Source: Mycoplasma procyoni
GTDB lineage: Bacteria > Bacillota_I > Bacilli_A > Mycoplasmatales > Metamycoplasmataceae
Assembly: GCF_017052595.1 (NCBI RefSeq)
Contig: NZ_JAFIDB010000008.1
Location: forward strand, 1-51,802
DNA length: 51,802 nucleotides
Reading direction: 5' to 3'
Below, in pieces: positions 21,156 to 31,167 of this stretch. The position numbers and the translations under genes are program-made. The notes under the pieces were generated by a model. That model was not told where the DNA came from. It ran no database searches and saw only the letters and a program-made list of their open reading frames with translations. Within the stretch, counting starts at the first letter, position 1, and every line of letters begins with the position of its first letter.

Positions 21156-22130
21156 ATGGAAATTAAAAAAATAGCTGTTCTTACATCTGGTGGTGATGCC
21201 CCAGGAATGAACAATGCAGTTAGATCAATTGTAAAACATGCATTAGCTAATAACATTGAACCTTATTTAGTTTATGAAGGTTATAAAGGTTTATTTAATA
21301 AAGAAATAGTTTCTGCAAGAAATATTAATGTAGACCAATACGTTTCACAAGGTGGAACATTTATATATTCAGCAAGATTCCCAGAATTCAAAAATGAAGA
21401 TATTAGAAAACAAGCTAAGAAAAATTTAGAAGATCTTGGAATTGATGCGTTAGTTGTTATTGGTGGTGATGGTTCTTACATGGGAGCACAATTACTGCAT
21501 GAACTTGGTTTAAAAACAATTGGATTACCAGGTACAATTGATAATGATATTACATCAAGTGATTTTACAATCGGATATGACACAGCACTAAACACAATTG
21601 TTGAAGCTGTTGATAAATTAAGAGATACATCAAACTCACACAACAGATTTTTAATGTTAGAGGTTATGGGACATGGAGCTGGTGATTTAGCACTATATTC
21701 AGGATTAGCAACTGGAGCTGAAATCATCATTACAAATGAACACACAATGACTAAAGAAGAAATAGCACAAATTGTTGAAAAACAAATCAAAGACATGAAA
21801 AAGAGAAGTGTTATCGCAATCGTTAGTGAATTTATTTATCCTAACCTTAAAGAAATCGCTGCCTACGTGCAAGAAAAAACAGGAATACCATCAAGAGCAA
21901 TGGCTCTTGAACACGTTCAAAGAGGTGGAAACCCATCAGCTCAAGAAAGAATTCTTGCAACACTAATGGGAATTAAAGCGGTTGAGTTATTAAAACAAGG
22001 TCAATCAGGAGTTGCTATTGGAGTTTCTCGTGGAGACATTGTTGCAACACCTATTTTAGAAGCTCTACAAGCTCCAAGAAAAAGTAATAAAGAAAAAGCA
22101 ATTAAATTTAATAAATTAAATCAAGCATAA
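21156..22130 (+). CDS. pfkA: ATP-dependent 6-phosphofructokinase
   Basis: 324 aa. Phosphorylates fructose-6-phosphate in glycolysis. TSGGDAPGMNN (residues ~10-20), VIGGDGSYMGA (ATP/Mg site), GTIDNDI (catalytic Asp region), MEVMGHGAGDLAL-like substrate region and HVQRGGNPSAQ. No frameshift or TGA. SD AGAGGA. Starts 25 nt after the lipoprotein gene without an intervening terminator, so it may be co-transcribed with it; pyk is not adjacent. Confidence 0.96.
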   Translation: MEIKKIAVLTSGGDAPGMNNAVRSIVKHALANNIEPYLVYEGYKGLFNKEIVSARNINVDQYVSQGGTFIYSARFPEFKNEDIRKQAKKNLEDLGIDALVVIGGDGSYMGAQLLHELGLKTIGLPGTIDNDITSSDFTIGYDTALNTIVEAVDKLRDTSNSHNRFLMLEVMGHGAGDLALYSGLATGAEIIITNEHTMTKEEIAQIVEKQIKDMKKRSVIAIVSEFIYPNLKEIAAYVQEKTGIPSRAMALEHVQRGGNPSAQERILATLMGIKAVELLKQGQSGVAIGVSRGDIVATPILEALQAPRKSNKEKAIKFNKLNQA

Positions 22131-22140
22131 GGAGGAAATC

Positions 22141-22248
22141 ATGAGAAGAATCAGAAGAAAAGAAATGGCTGAAAGAAAAGCTAAAAGAACTGAAAAAATC
22201 AGAAAAGAAGCTAAAAAAGCAGCAGCTAAAGCAGCAACACAAAAATAA
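22141..22248 (+). CDS. 35-residue highly basic peptide
   Basis: ATG-TAA, 35 aa. About half of the residues are Arg or Lys (MRRIRRKEMAERKAKR at the start) and the rest mostly Ala and Glu, ending KKAAAKAATQK; it should form one amphipathic or basic helix. A consensus SD AGGAGG lies 5 nt before ATG, one of the best in the window, and it starts 10 nt after pfkA and ends 11 nt before a terminator. This arrangement makes it a probable real gene. Charge suggests RNA, ribosome or nucleoid binding; no family recognised. Confidence 0.75.
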   Translation: MRRIRRKEMAERKAKRTEKIRKEAKKAAAKAATQK

Positions 22249-22259
22249 TAATGATTTTA

Positions 22260-22290
22260 AAATTCCTTTATCAAAAGGAATTTTTTATTT
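22260..22290 (+). terminator. pfkA operon terminator
   Basis: AAATTCCTTT (22260-22269), loop ATCA, AAAGGAATTT (22274-22283), then T-run. Confidence 0.85.
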
Positions 22291-22412
22291 TGTTTTTTTC
22301 ACATAATAGACTAAAAGTTCATTAATCAAAAATCTAAAATAAAGGCCAAACAGGGATTTTAGAAAAAATAAGATTATGCAATAGAATAAAATAAACTTTT
22401 TTCAATAATTGC

Positions 22413-22456
22413 TATACTAAGTTTTTTAATTGTTTTTTTAAAAAACAATTTATTAT
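22413..22456 (+). promoter_or_regulatory. Control region of 22463: two -10 boxes around a hairpin
   Basis: TATACT at 22413-22418, then an 11-bp inverted repeat AATTGTTTTTT (22428-22438) / AAAAAACAATT (22440-22450), then TATTAT (22451-22456) 6 nt before ATG. The layout copies that of uvrA. Bases 22291-22412 hold nothing else I can support. Confidence 0.45.
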
Positions 22457-22462
22457 TTGTCT

Positions 22463-23200
22463 ATGAAACAAATAAAACAAATGTACAGTAATTTAAACAA
22501 TAAAGTAGCCTTTTTCACTGGTCTTTACATTTCTGTTCAAACAATTGTTTTTACAATCATTTTAACAGTTGTAAAATTTTCCAAAAGTGATGCACAAGGA
22601 TTTGCTGCTAATTTATTAAATTTAGAACCTATATTCTACTTTACACACCACAGCAATATGTTTTTTGGAGTAGCATTATTGCTTTTTGGTTGAAAAGATA
22701 ATGAATTTTACAAAAGACTTCTATTCAGTTCAGTGGCTCTAATGTTCTTTACAATTTTAATTTATTGAGCTTTCATTTTTGACTGAACACAGAAAAACGA
22801 AAGAGAAGGAGAGTATTTAAGTAAAGTTTGAGCTTGAAGTCACAACGTAATTACACACATCATCGTGCCTATTTTATCATTTGTCTTTTTAGCTCTTTAC
22901 AGAAAACAAATTACAATAACCTACAAAACATTTATGTGAATTAACATTTACATTCTATCTTATGTTGGATTTATGTTAGTTGTATTCTTAATTAACTTTA
23001 TCGCTACAAAAGGTCAAGTTGTTGGTTATGACTTTACAGATCCTTTCAAACCTTTTGGTTATAAAGGAGGAAATATATTCTTAATCATTCTTTTAGATAT
23101 TTTATTAGTGTTGCTTTTTGTAAGCTCGCCTTCAATTTTGATAATAGCAACAAAATTCTCATTCAATATCAAATACCAAAAACTAAAAACTAGATATTAG
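22463..23200 (+). CDS. Integral membrane protein, Pr6Pr/DUF1600-like
   Basis: 245 aa, about six hydrophobic segments. A motif FYFTHHSNMFFG after the second segment and HNVITHIIVPILSF after the fourth resemble the YFT-x-SN and LHH-x-VP motifs of Pr6Pr/FAR-17a-like and mycoplasma DUF1600-type membrane proteins. Function unknown. Five or more TGA-Trp codons between 22690 and 22940. ATG 22463 preferred over in-frame TTG 22457; no SD, and a TATTAT lies 6 nt upstream. Confidence 0.75.
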
Positions 23201-23212
23201 TCTAGTTTTTTC
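23185..23212 (+). terminator. Terminator of the 22463 gene
   Basis: AAAAACTAGA (23185-23194) / TCTAGTTTTT (23201-23210) plus TT; it overlaps the stop codon. Confidence 0.85.
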
Positions 23213-23245
23213 TCTTTATTTTCTTATGTATAAATAAAATTAGTT

Positions 23246-23251
23246 TATAAT
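23246..23251 (+). promoter_or_regulatory. -10 box, leaderless type, of degV
   Basis: TATAAT ends 7 nt before ATG 23259 with no SD between. Confidence 0.6.
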
Positions 23252-23258
23252 TTAGATT

Positions 23259-24125
23259 ATGAAAAAACTTGGGATTTTATTAGATTCATTTGGAGGAGTT
23301 TCAGAAAAGGTTATTAATGAAGCCGGATTTGAAATGATACCTTTACAATTTACAATCGATGATGTAAATTATATAGACGATGGAAATACATTAACAAATA
23401 GAGAAGTATCAGAAAAAGTTAAAAATTGTACTTCAGCAGCAACTTCACTTCCTGCACTCGCAAGAATTGAAGATACATTAGCTAAAATGAATGAAGAATA
23501 CGAAAATGTAATCGCTTTTGTAACTTCATCTGCAATTTCATCAACTTACCAAACAACTGTTGTTTCTTCAAGACAATATGGAGACAAATTCAAAATTATT
23601 GACAACCACTTCTTTGGAAATCAAGCTTTTGAGTTAGCTAAAATGCTTGTTGAATTATCAGACAAAGGAATTGAAATTGATAGATTGGTTGAAATTGCAA
23701 CAGATGTTGCCAACAGATCACAAAACTTTTTAATTGTAAAAGATTTAAGTTCTTTAATTAGAGGTGGAAGACTTAAAGGAATTAAAAAAGTTATTTTAAA
23801 TTCACTAAAACTTATTCCTTTATTAAAAGTTGATGAAACAGGAATCAATTTCAGCGGACTTAAACGTACACTAAAAGGAAGTTATTCAAAAGTTATTGAG
23901 AAACTAATTGAGTTTATTGGCGGAGAAACTAAATTAGAAGATTATGAATTTAGATTCATGTATGCTGGTGATGAAGAAATGTTTGAAAAAGCAAAAGAAA
24001 CTTTAGAAGGTTACGATGCAAAAATCGACAAAGAAGATATTGCTTCTGCAACAGTTCTTGTTCACACAGGCTTTGGTTGTTCTTCAATTGGTGTTTGACC
24101 AAAACTATCTAAACTAAAAATCTAA
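23259..24125 (+). CDS. DegV family fatty-acid-binding protein
   Basis: 288 aa. DegV proteins bind a fatty acid between two domains; in Gram-positives some (FakB) present it to a kinase. N-terminal KLGILLDSFGGVS (Asp-Ser phosphate-loop region), FVTSSAISSTYQT in the ligand region, and C-terminal VHTGFGCSSIGVW (Trp is TGA at 24096). The HTG...G pattern is typical. No fakA-like kinase is in the window. Leaderless promoter; no SD. Confidence 0.88.
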
Positions 24126-24146
24126 AAGACCTGATGGTCTTTTTTG
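24124..24146. terminator. Terminator between degV and comEC
   Basis: AAAAGACC (24124-24131), TGAT, GGTCTTTT (24136-24143) plus T-run; on the minus strand the flanking A/T runs make it usable for comEC as well. Confidence 0.8.
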
Positions 24147-24147
24147 T

Positions 24148-25464
24148 TTATCTTTTTTGAGCATAAACAATCGTGAAAAATGCAAAAGCATAAATCCCTA
24201 AAAAAGACACAATAATTGGTATTTTAAGATTCGCAATTAGCTGATAATTTTTTAAGAATTCCAACAATTCTATCACTAAAAATGATAGAAAATCAAGAAA
24301 GTCTTTGTTTCAAATAAACACAATTGAAACAACATAAAATACAGAAATGATGGGACTAAAAATAATTGAGTTTATGATTGCTAATAAATTATAAGTGGTA
24401 TTAATACTTACATTTATAACAAGAAGTGAGCTTAAATTAGCAACAATTGATATAAGCACCAAATTAAGCACTTTAGACTTGATTTTGAGCTGAAGTACTA
24501 AAATAATATTCAAAGTTATTAAAAAGCTTAAAATAAAGGAATATGAGTAGATTATAAAGGGATTATAGATAATAAATGCCAATGCTATAAAAATCAATAT
24601 CTGAAGTTTTGAAAACCTTTGTTTAAGCACAAACTTATTCAATTGAATTGCGATAATGAAAATAAAGGCACGTAGTGCTGAAATTGGAAAAGATAAAATA
24701 AATAAATAGCTTAGTGAAAAAATTACAAAGAAACTAAATTTTAGCTGCTCTTTTCTTTTGATGAAGAAAAAGAGTTTGTAAATAAAAATCTTAATTATTC
24801 CCATATGAAAACCCGAAACAACAAACAAATGATAAATAGAAAAATCTTTTAATATCTTTTGAATATCTTTAGAATCTTGACTTTGAGCAACTAAAAGAAG
24901 TGAAACAATTTTTTTAAAATTTTGTGGAGAATCATTGAAATAATTGAAAACTTCTCTTTTAAATGAAAAATCAAGATGATAAGTCTTTTGAATTTTGAGT
25001 TCTGAAGCATAATAAAAGATGTTTAGTGATTTGTAGTAATTAAGATTCTTTCTCAGATTTTCGTTTGTTTCAATCTTTTCAATTTTAAATTCAAAATCAT
25101 AAACAGAAAAAGGATCAATCTTTTTGTCAAGAATTAAAACGTTGAGTGATTTGTGACTAAAATACAGGGAATTTCCGTTTTTTTGAATATTTAGAGAAGT
25201 GGCGATTTCTTTTTTATTGATTAATTGTGAGCTTGATTTTTGGATAACAATCCAAATAAAAATTACAAAAAGGATCGCAATTAAAATAATAAATTTCTTG
25301 TTTGGTTTTAGAAATATAGAACTCAAAAAGAAAAGAGAAAAAGCAATAATAAAAGAAATTTTTTGTGTGTCCATTGCTAAAATAAAGAAGATTATTGTAC
25401 TCAATCAAAAGATTAGTTGCAGATCAAAGTTATAGAATTTTAGAATGTTTCTAATTTTGTGCAT
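24148..25464 (-). CDS. comEC: ComEC/Rec2-type competence membrane protein, short form
   Basis: 438 aa, mostly membrane (about nine hydrophobic segments). ComEC forms the channel for single-stranded DNA in transformation. The core signature YHLFVVSGFHMGII (~residue 205; family: HLLAVSGLHV) and FPISALRAFIF (family: RA motif) are present. An OB-like region precedes them. The C-terminal metallo-beta-lactamase domain of full ComEC (700-800 aa) is absent. Begins one base after the comEA stop (stop 25466-25468, ATG 25462-25464). TGA-Trp codons lie near both ends. Confidence 0.85.
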
Positions 25465-25465
25465 C

Positions 25466-25972
25466 TTAAATCCTATAATTCTCTTTTAGTGTATTTATTG
25501 TGACATCTCCAACGCCTTTGACATCAGATAATCCTTCTCAAGAGATTTCTTTATTTTTAGCGATATAATCAATAACTTTTTGAGCAATACCCTTTCTGAT
25601 TTCAAGAGCAACTAAATCTTCTAATTTAGCACTCTTTAAAAGGGGTTTAATTGAGCTATTTTTGATGACAGGTATTTTTATTTCTTCATCTTTGTCAAGC
25701 ACTCTTTCAAGGTCTAAATTCGAAATGTCAGCATTTGTTTTTAGTTTGTGTTTAAAAAGTATTTGTCTGAGCGTAACTCCTTTTTTGTGAAACAGTTCTG
25801 CAGGAAATTCTATTGCTCCTGAAACCTTGATTTTTATGAGAGTCATCTTTTGTGTAGCTGTGTAATTTGGGTGATTATTTTGCCTAAAAATCAAGAAACC
25901 AAAAAAGGACATTAAGACCATTAATGCTGCTGATATTATGATAATTTTCTTCTTTTTATTTCTTATTTTCAC
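25466..25972 (-). CDS. comEA: ComEA-like DNA-binding competence protein
   Basis: 168 aa. N-terminal membrane anchor (residues ~10-30), a beta-grasp SLBB-like domain (IKIKVSGAIEFPAE), then a helix-hairpin-helix DNA-binding end (LEDLVALEIRKGIAQKVIDY and WEGLSDVKGVGDVTI). ComEA captures double-stranded DNA at the membrane for ComEC. The ComEA first hairpin usually has a G-I-G core; here it is GIAQK, while the second (KGVGD) is good. Start is GTG at 25972 with a weak AGG upstream; no better start keeps the anchor. Encoded directly before comEC. Confidence 0.82.
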
Positions 25973-26060
25973 ACCTAGAATAGAAATTTTTCCCCAAAAA
26001 CGGCTAGAAAAGGAAAAATTTGGGAAATCTACTGTATTTTTTCCTAAAAAAGTCCATCAA

Positions 26061-26086
26061 AAAAATAGGCCAGAAGCCTATTTTTA
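26061..26086 (-). terminator. Terminator of lemA-DUF3137
   Basis: AAAAATAGGC (26061-26070), CAGAA, GCCTATTTTT (26076-26085); on the minus strand it ends in a T-run and overlaps the stop codon. Confidence 0.8.
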
Positions 26087-27136
26087 ATCCAAGTAAGATG
26101 GTATAAACATTATTGAAACTAAGTAGTATAAAGTGTAAATATCCATTATGAAATCTGTGTATAGTTCATGTAATAATTTAGAAGCATCAAGTTTGTTTGA
26201 TTTTCTGTTTAGAACCATAAATTGAGGGTCAATTGTGTACATGAAATAAATGTCTTTTCCGTTTGAAACTATTTGTAAATCAGTTGCTTGAACACCTTGT
26301 TTATCAAGCATTCTTTTTACAGATAACTCCATTGAAAGAGGTGTATACATTTGTCTAATTTTTAGTTCATCATCAGAAATAACTTTAAACATTTTGTTGA
26401 ATGTATCGTTTTCTAATTTGATGTTACCTTTTGAACCGAACAATCCTTTTCCTCTAAATAAAGAGAAAGCGAAAGCTCTTTGTCCAAGTGCTTCTGTAGA
26501 AAGTTTTAATAAACCTCTATAAAAACGTCTTTCATGTGTTTCTTTAGTTTTTGGATTTCTAATAATTTGTAAGAATGTAGAATTAACAAATGAAACTGGG
26601 AACTTATTTCTAATCATTACAAATTTTGGTTTAGAATATGTTTCTAAGAAAGCATCTGCAGGGATGTTGTTTACATAATTTTTGATTTCACCAATTGTGA
26701 TGTTTGCTTTATAAGCATTAGATTGTCCAGAAACATTATTTCCTAAATATCTAATTGAGGATTCTAATGTTTCAAAAGCTTTTGCATAAAGATCTTCAAT
26801 AGGGATTTTCTTTAGAACGTCATCAAAAATTTCATTTCTTCTTTTTGTATAAATTCTAAAAATAATAAATCATGCAATAAGGATAAGAATTGCTAATACA
26901 AACAGTCATCCACCAATAGCAAAATGTTGAGTAATAATAACAATAAAAGAAACTAAAACCATCACCATAGAAGCTACAAAAGTAGCAATTGCAGCGATTT
27001 TTAATTTCTTTAATCAATCGATTAAATCTTTGTTCTCAAATCCTTTGGCGATAGCTTCTTTAAATACTGGATAAAACTCTTTATCTGATATCTTTCTAAA
27101 TTCACTAAATGTTTTATAATCATTTACTCTTTTCAT
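26084..27136 (-). CDS. DUF3137 family membrane protein
   Basis: 350 aa. Two adjacent membrane segments (~46-66 and ~70-90) follow a short cytoplasmic N-terminus that begins MKRVNDYKTFSEF; the remainder is soluble. DUF3137 proteins are repeatedly encoded next to LemA, as here (9-nt gap, no SD, so probably coupled translation). The biochemical role is unknown; a membrane-stress or quality-control role is suggested for LemA-associated proteins. TGA-Trp codons at several places in the N-terminal third. Confidence 0.8.
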
Positions 27137-27145
27137 GTTGAGTTA

Positions 27146-27805
27146 TTAAAGACCTTTCATTGAAACGTCTGCTCTTTGAACAGCTGAAGCTTTGAATAAT
27201 GGCAATGAAGATAATTTCATTCCTGAAGCAACAACGTTAGCTGGTCAAACAAATAATTGTTCGTTAAATTCTGTAACTTTTGAGTTGTATAGTCTTCTTG
27301 CAGCAGATAGTTCTTCTTCAAGATAGATTGATTCTTTCATTAATGTGTCATATAGAGATGAAGCTTTTAAGTCTGGGTAAGCTTCGAAAGCAACATTAAT
27401 TTGTCTTGAAACTCTTGTTGAAATTTCATCTAGTTCAACTCTTTCTTCGGCAGAACCATTTGAAGAGTGAGCTAGTGATCTCATTCTTGTAACATCTACT
27501 AAAAGACTTTTTTCAAATTCTTTGTATGATTTAACTTGATCCACTAATTTTACTAAAGTATCAGCTCTTTTAGCAAGTTGTGTATCGATTGTTGAAGCAG
27601 CTTGGTTAACTCCATTTTGCATTCTGTTTAGTTTGTTTCTTTTTACTATGTAGTAAATTCATCCAAAAAACAGAAGAAGAGTTCCGAAAATTCAGAAAAC
27701 TACTTTTGCAGCGGTTGAAGCAGTAGCTTTTTTAACTGAGTTATCTACTCTAGCTTCAAAACCTTGTTGATCATCGTTGTTTCTTTGATCGAATAAATTT
27801 GACAT
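27146..27805 (-). CDS. lemA: LemA family protein
   Basis: 219 aa. One membrane segment near residues 34-52 (VVFWIFGTLLLFFGWIYYI) then the LemA helical domain: NRMQNGVNQAASTIDTQL, KRADTLVKLVDQVKSY, and downstream RQINVAFEAYPDLKAS and LYNSKVTEFNE, matching the family pattern with a four-helix bundle. Likely topology: short N-tail in, bundle out. SD AAAGGAG, 5-6 nt before ATG. First gene of a two-gene operon with DUF3137. Confidence 0.92.
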
Positions 27806-27839
27806 CTTTTCTCCTTTTTTAAAATTTTAGTCTATTAAT

Positions 27840-27845
27840 ATTATA
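27840..27845 (-). promoter_or_regulatory. -10 box of lemA
   Basis: TATAAT on the minus strand (ATTATA on plus), 34 nt before the start codon, leaving room for a leader with SD AAAGGAG. Confidence 0.55.
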
Positions 27846-27961
27846 ACCCAAACAGAAAATATATAACACGCAAGATTCAAAATCAATTTTAAAAAATTAG
27901 CTTTATACAGAAAAAGTTTGTAATTTTTATGTTGTTTTGTCCTTTTGAGGCTGCTTAGTGC

Positions 27962-27967
27962 TATAAT
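27962..27967 (+). promoter_or_regulatory. -10 box, leaderless type, of trpS
   Basis: TATAAT ends 10 nt before ATG 27978; no SD. The 172-nt gap to lemA contains only the two divergent promoters. Confidence 0.6.
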
Positions 27968-27977
27968 TTAAAATATT

Positions 27978-28964
27978 ATGAAAGAAAGATTAGTTACAGG
28001 AATACAAGCCACAGGAAAATTAACTATAGGAAACTATATAGGAGCTATAAAACCTTCTTTGGAAATGCAAGATAATTACGATTTATTTATCTTCATTGCT
28101 GATTTACACAGCTTAACTTTACCGATCTCAAAAGAAGATCTAAAGAAAAATAGAGAAGATATTTTTGCTCTTTATTTAGCTTGCGGTTTTGATGCAAACA
28201 AAAGTACAATATTTTATCAATCAGACGTTGATGAACACAGTGTCATGAACTGATATGCTTTAGTTAACACGACCATGGGTGAGCTTTCAAGAATGACACA
28301 ATTCAAAGATAAATCATCAAAAATTAAAGCAGATAACGGAACGACATTGATTCCAACAGGTTTATTAATTTATCCAACACTGATGGCAGCAGACATCCTT
28401 TTATACAACCCTAAAATTGTTCCAGTAGGACAAGACCAAACGCAACATTTAGAACTTACAAGAAATATCGCTGAAAGATTCAACAAAAAATACAAAACCA
28501 AATTTAACTATGTTGAAACCTACAATCCAAAAGTCGGAGCAAAAATTATGGGTCTTCAAGATCCTACAAAGAAAATGTCAAAATCAAGCAGCAATGCAAA
28601 TGATTCCATTTTCCTTTTAGATGATCCTGAAGTAGCTTACAAAAAAATTATGAAAGCTGTAACAGACTCTGAAAATAAAGTTTATCTTTCAGATCAAAAA
28701 TCTGGAGTAAAAAATCTTTTAACCATTTATAGCGTTTTAGAAAACATTTCTTTAGAAGACGCAGAACAAAAATTTATTGATAAAAACTACAAAGAATTCA
28801 AAGAAGCAGTTGCTTCTTCTGTAAAAACTTTTTTAATTGATTTACAACAAAAATACAACCAAGAAAAAACAAAAATACACGAATTAGCTTTATTAGGAAA
28901 ACAAAAAGCTAAAGCAGTTGCACAACAAACAATAGCACAAATGAAAAAAGGAATCGGATTATAA
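27978..28964 (+). CDS. trpS: Tryptophanyl-tRNA synthetase
   Basis: 328 aa, class I. Charges tRNA-Trp; in this organism one must read UGA. Motifs: TIGNYIG (HIGH-like, ~residue 16) and KMSKS (residues 199-203), with GIQATGKLT at the N-terminus. TGA-Trp at 28251 (NWYALVN). First gene of trpS-thrS-membrane protein; its TAA overlaps the thrS ATG by one base (TAATG). Leaderless promoter. Confidence 0.95.
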
Positions 28965-30721
28965 TGAAATTTAACAAAGAATTAAACCATACAACAAGTC
29001 ACTTATTAGCTGCTGCAGTTATTAAGCTTTATCCAAATGTAAAATTAGGATTTGGACCAGCAACTCAAGAAGGTTTCTACTATGACTTTAAGTTTGAAAA
29101 CCCATTGAGTGACGAAGAGTTATCAAAAATCGAAAAAGAGATGCAAAGAATTGCATCAGGTGGATACAAAATGGTTCAAACAGACGGAAAAAACTATGAC
29201 TTTTCTAACAAACCATACAAAAAAGAACTTTATGATGAAATTATCAAAAGAGGAGAAAAAGCAACTTTCTTTTCTTTAGTTAGCCCTTCAAACGGACAAA
29301 TTCTTTTTGAAGATTTATGTTCAGGAGGACACGAAGGTTCAACTTCAAAAATTAAAAACTTCAAATTACTTTCTATTGCTGGAGCTTACTGAAGAGGAAA
29401 CAGCGACAACGAACAACTAACAAGAATTTATGGAACTTCTTGAGAAACAAAAGAGGAATTAAATGAATTTCTTGAGTTATTAAAAGAAAGAAAAGAAAGA
29501 GATCACAGAAAAATCGGTAAAGAACTAAACATTTTTACATTCTCACACTTATCAGGGCAAGGACTTCCTATTTGATTAGAAGATGGAATGAAAATTAGAA
29601 ATGCCATTAGAGACAAAGTTCTTTATTTTGACAAAAAATACGGATTTAGAGAAGTTCTAACTCCACATTTTGGAGCTGAAGAGTTATACAAAATTTCAGG
29701 TCATTTAGCACACTATAAAGATGATATGTTTAAACCAATCGAAGTTGAAAATGAAAGATTAATCGCAAGACCTATGACTTGTCCACACCACATCATTCTT
29801 TTTGACAAAGAAAAAAGAAGTTACAAAGAACTTCCTTTAAGATACTCAGAACAATCAAGACTTTACAGATATGAAAAATCTGGAGCGCTAACAGGACTTG
29901 AAAGAGTTAGAGGAATGGACTTAACAGAAGGACATATTTTTGCAAGAAAAAGCCAAATCATTTCTGAATTTAAGCACCTTTACACAATGATTACAGAAGT
30001 TTTATCTCAATTTGATATTAAACTAGATTATGTTTCATTTTCTAAAAGAGATCCTGAAAATAAAGAAAAATTCTTCCAAGATGACAAAATGTGAGACCAA
30101 GCTGAAAAAGATCTTGAAACAGTGCTTAAAGAACTTGGGATTGAGTATGAAGAAAAAATTGGTGAAGCAGCTTTCTATGGACCTAAAATTGACTTCCAAG
30201 TTAAAACTGTTTTAAACCACGAAATCACAATGTCAACATTGCAACTCGATTTCCTTCTACCTCAAAAATTCGACATTTCATTCATTAATGAACACAACGA
30301 AAAAGAAGTTCCTGTATTAATCCACAGAGGACTAATCGGAACATACGAAAGATTTATTTCTATTCTTTTAGAACAAACAAAAGGGAATTTACCTTTCTGA
30401 GCTAGTCCAAAGCAATTTGCAATCATTCCAATTGAAAATGCAAAACACCTTGAATATGCACAAGAAATCAAAGACAGACTTGATTTTCACAATTTCAATG
30501 TAGAAATCGATGATAGAGACGAAAGAATGAACAAAAAAGTTAGAGAAGCTCAAATGCAAAAAACAAAATACTTAATTATTCTTGGTGATGAAGAGGTGAA
30601 AAACAACTCAGTTTCACTTAGAGAATATGGAAAACAAGAAACTGAAACTCTTCCTTTTGATGAATTCTTAATTAAAATGATGCATAAACTACACTACAAA
30701 AAACATGCAAAAAAACACTAA
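28964..30721 (+). CDS. thrS: Threonyl-tRNA synthetase lacking the TGS domain
   Basis: 585 aa, class II. Starts directly at the editing domain ([17 protein letters not shown]), so the ~60-residue N-terminal TGS domain of bacterial ThrRS (about 640 aa) is missing. Editing-site residues seem kept: HxxxH (HTTSH) and CSGGH. Catalytic core motifs include MTCPHH (Zn/aminoacylation), [23 protein letters not shown] and [16 protein letters not shown] (motif 3). C-terminal anticodon domain ends EYGKQE...; several TGA-Trp codons. ATG overlaps the trpS stop. Confidence 0.94.
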
Positions 30722-31097
30722 AATCCCGCAGTGGATTTTTAGTTTTTTGTTTATATTAGTTCCAGCTGCTGCAATTTACTTCTTTTTTTCACCTGATGTT
30801 TGAAAAAAAGAAGTTATTCCTTTTTGAGCACTTAACTTAATTTCTATTTCTTATGTAATAATTGCCTTTTTTATTTGCTTAATCTTTTATTTCTTGAAAA
30901 TAGTAAAAATTAACTTTTTCAACACAAATATCCCTTTATCAATCTGTTTTTTAGTAATCATAATTACTTATGGATTAGCGGGTTATTGAGTTATTTTAAG
31001 AGTGTTTTTAGTCTTTGTTTCAATTTTTACAACAATACCTGTAATTGTGATTACAGGACTAATAACAAAAAGACAGATCAAAAAGGCAAAAATATAA
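30705..31097 (+). CDS. Small membrane protein, unknown
   Basis: 130 aa with four hydrophobic segments, hardly any loop, and a basic C-terminus (TKRQIKKAKI). Starts inside the 3' end of thrS (17-nt overlap), so it is translated from the trpS-thrS transcript. TGA-Trp codons near 30802, 30827 and 30987 hide it under the standard code. No family recognised; poor SD. Confidence 0.65.
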
Positions 31098-31106
31098 CTT
31101 GTTATG

Positions 31107-31133
31107 ACACCGCAAAAAGTGGTGTTTTTTTCT
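31107..31133 (+). terminator. trpS operon terminator
   Basis: ACACC (31107-31111) / GGTGT (31121-31125), loop GCAAAAAGT, then eight T. Confidence 0.75.
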
Positions 31134-31154
31134 TGTTTTTTAGGCCAAAATTGG

Positions 31155-31160
31155 TATAAA
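31155..31160 (+). promoter_or_regulatory. -10 box, leaderless type, of polC
   Basis: TATAAA ends 7 nt before ATG 31168; no SD. Confidence 0.5.
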
Positions 31161-31167
31161 TTTAAGT

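Noticed and set aside
24310-25435. A plus-strand ORF inside comEC (25199-25435) and other antisense frames.
   Set aside because: AT-rich, no SD, no match; shadows of membrane-protein codons.
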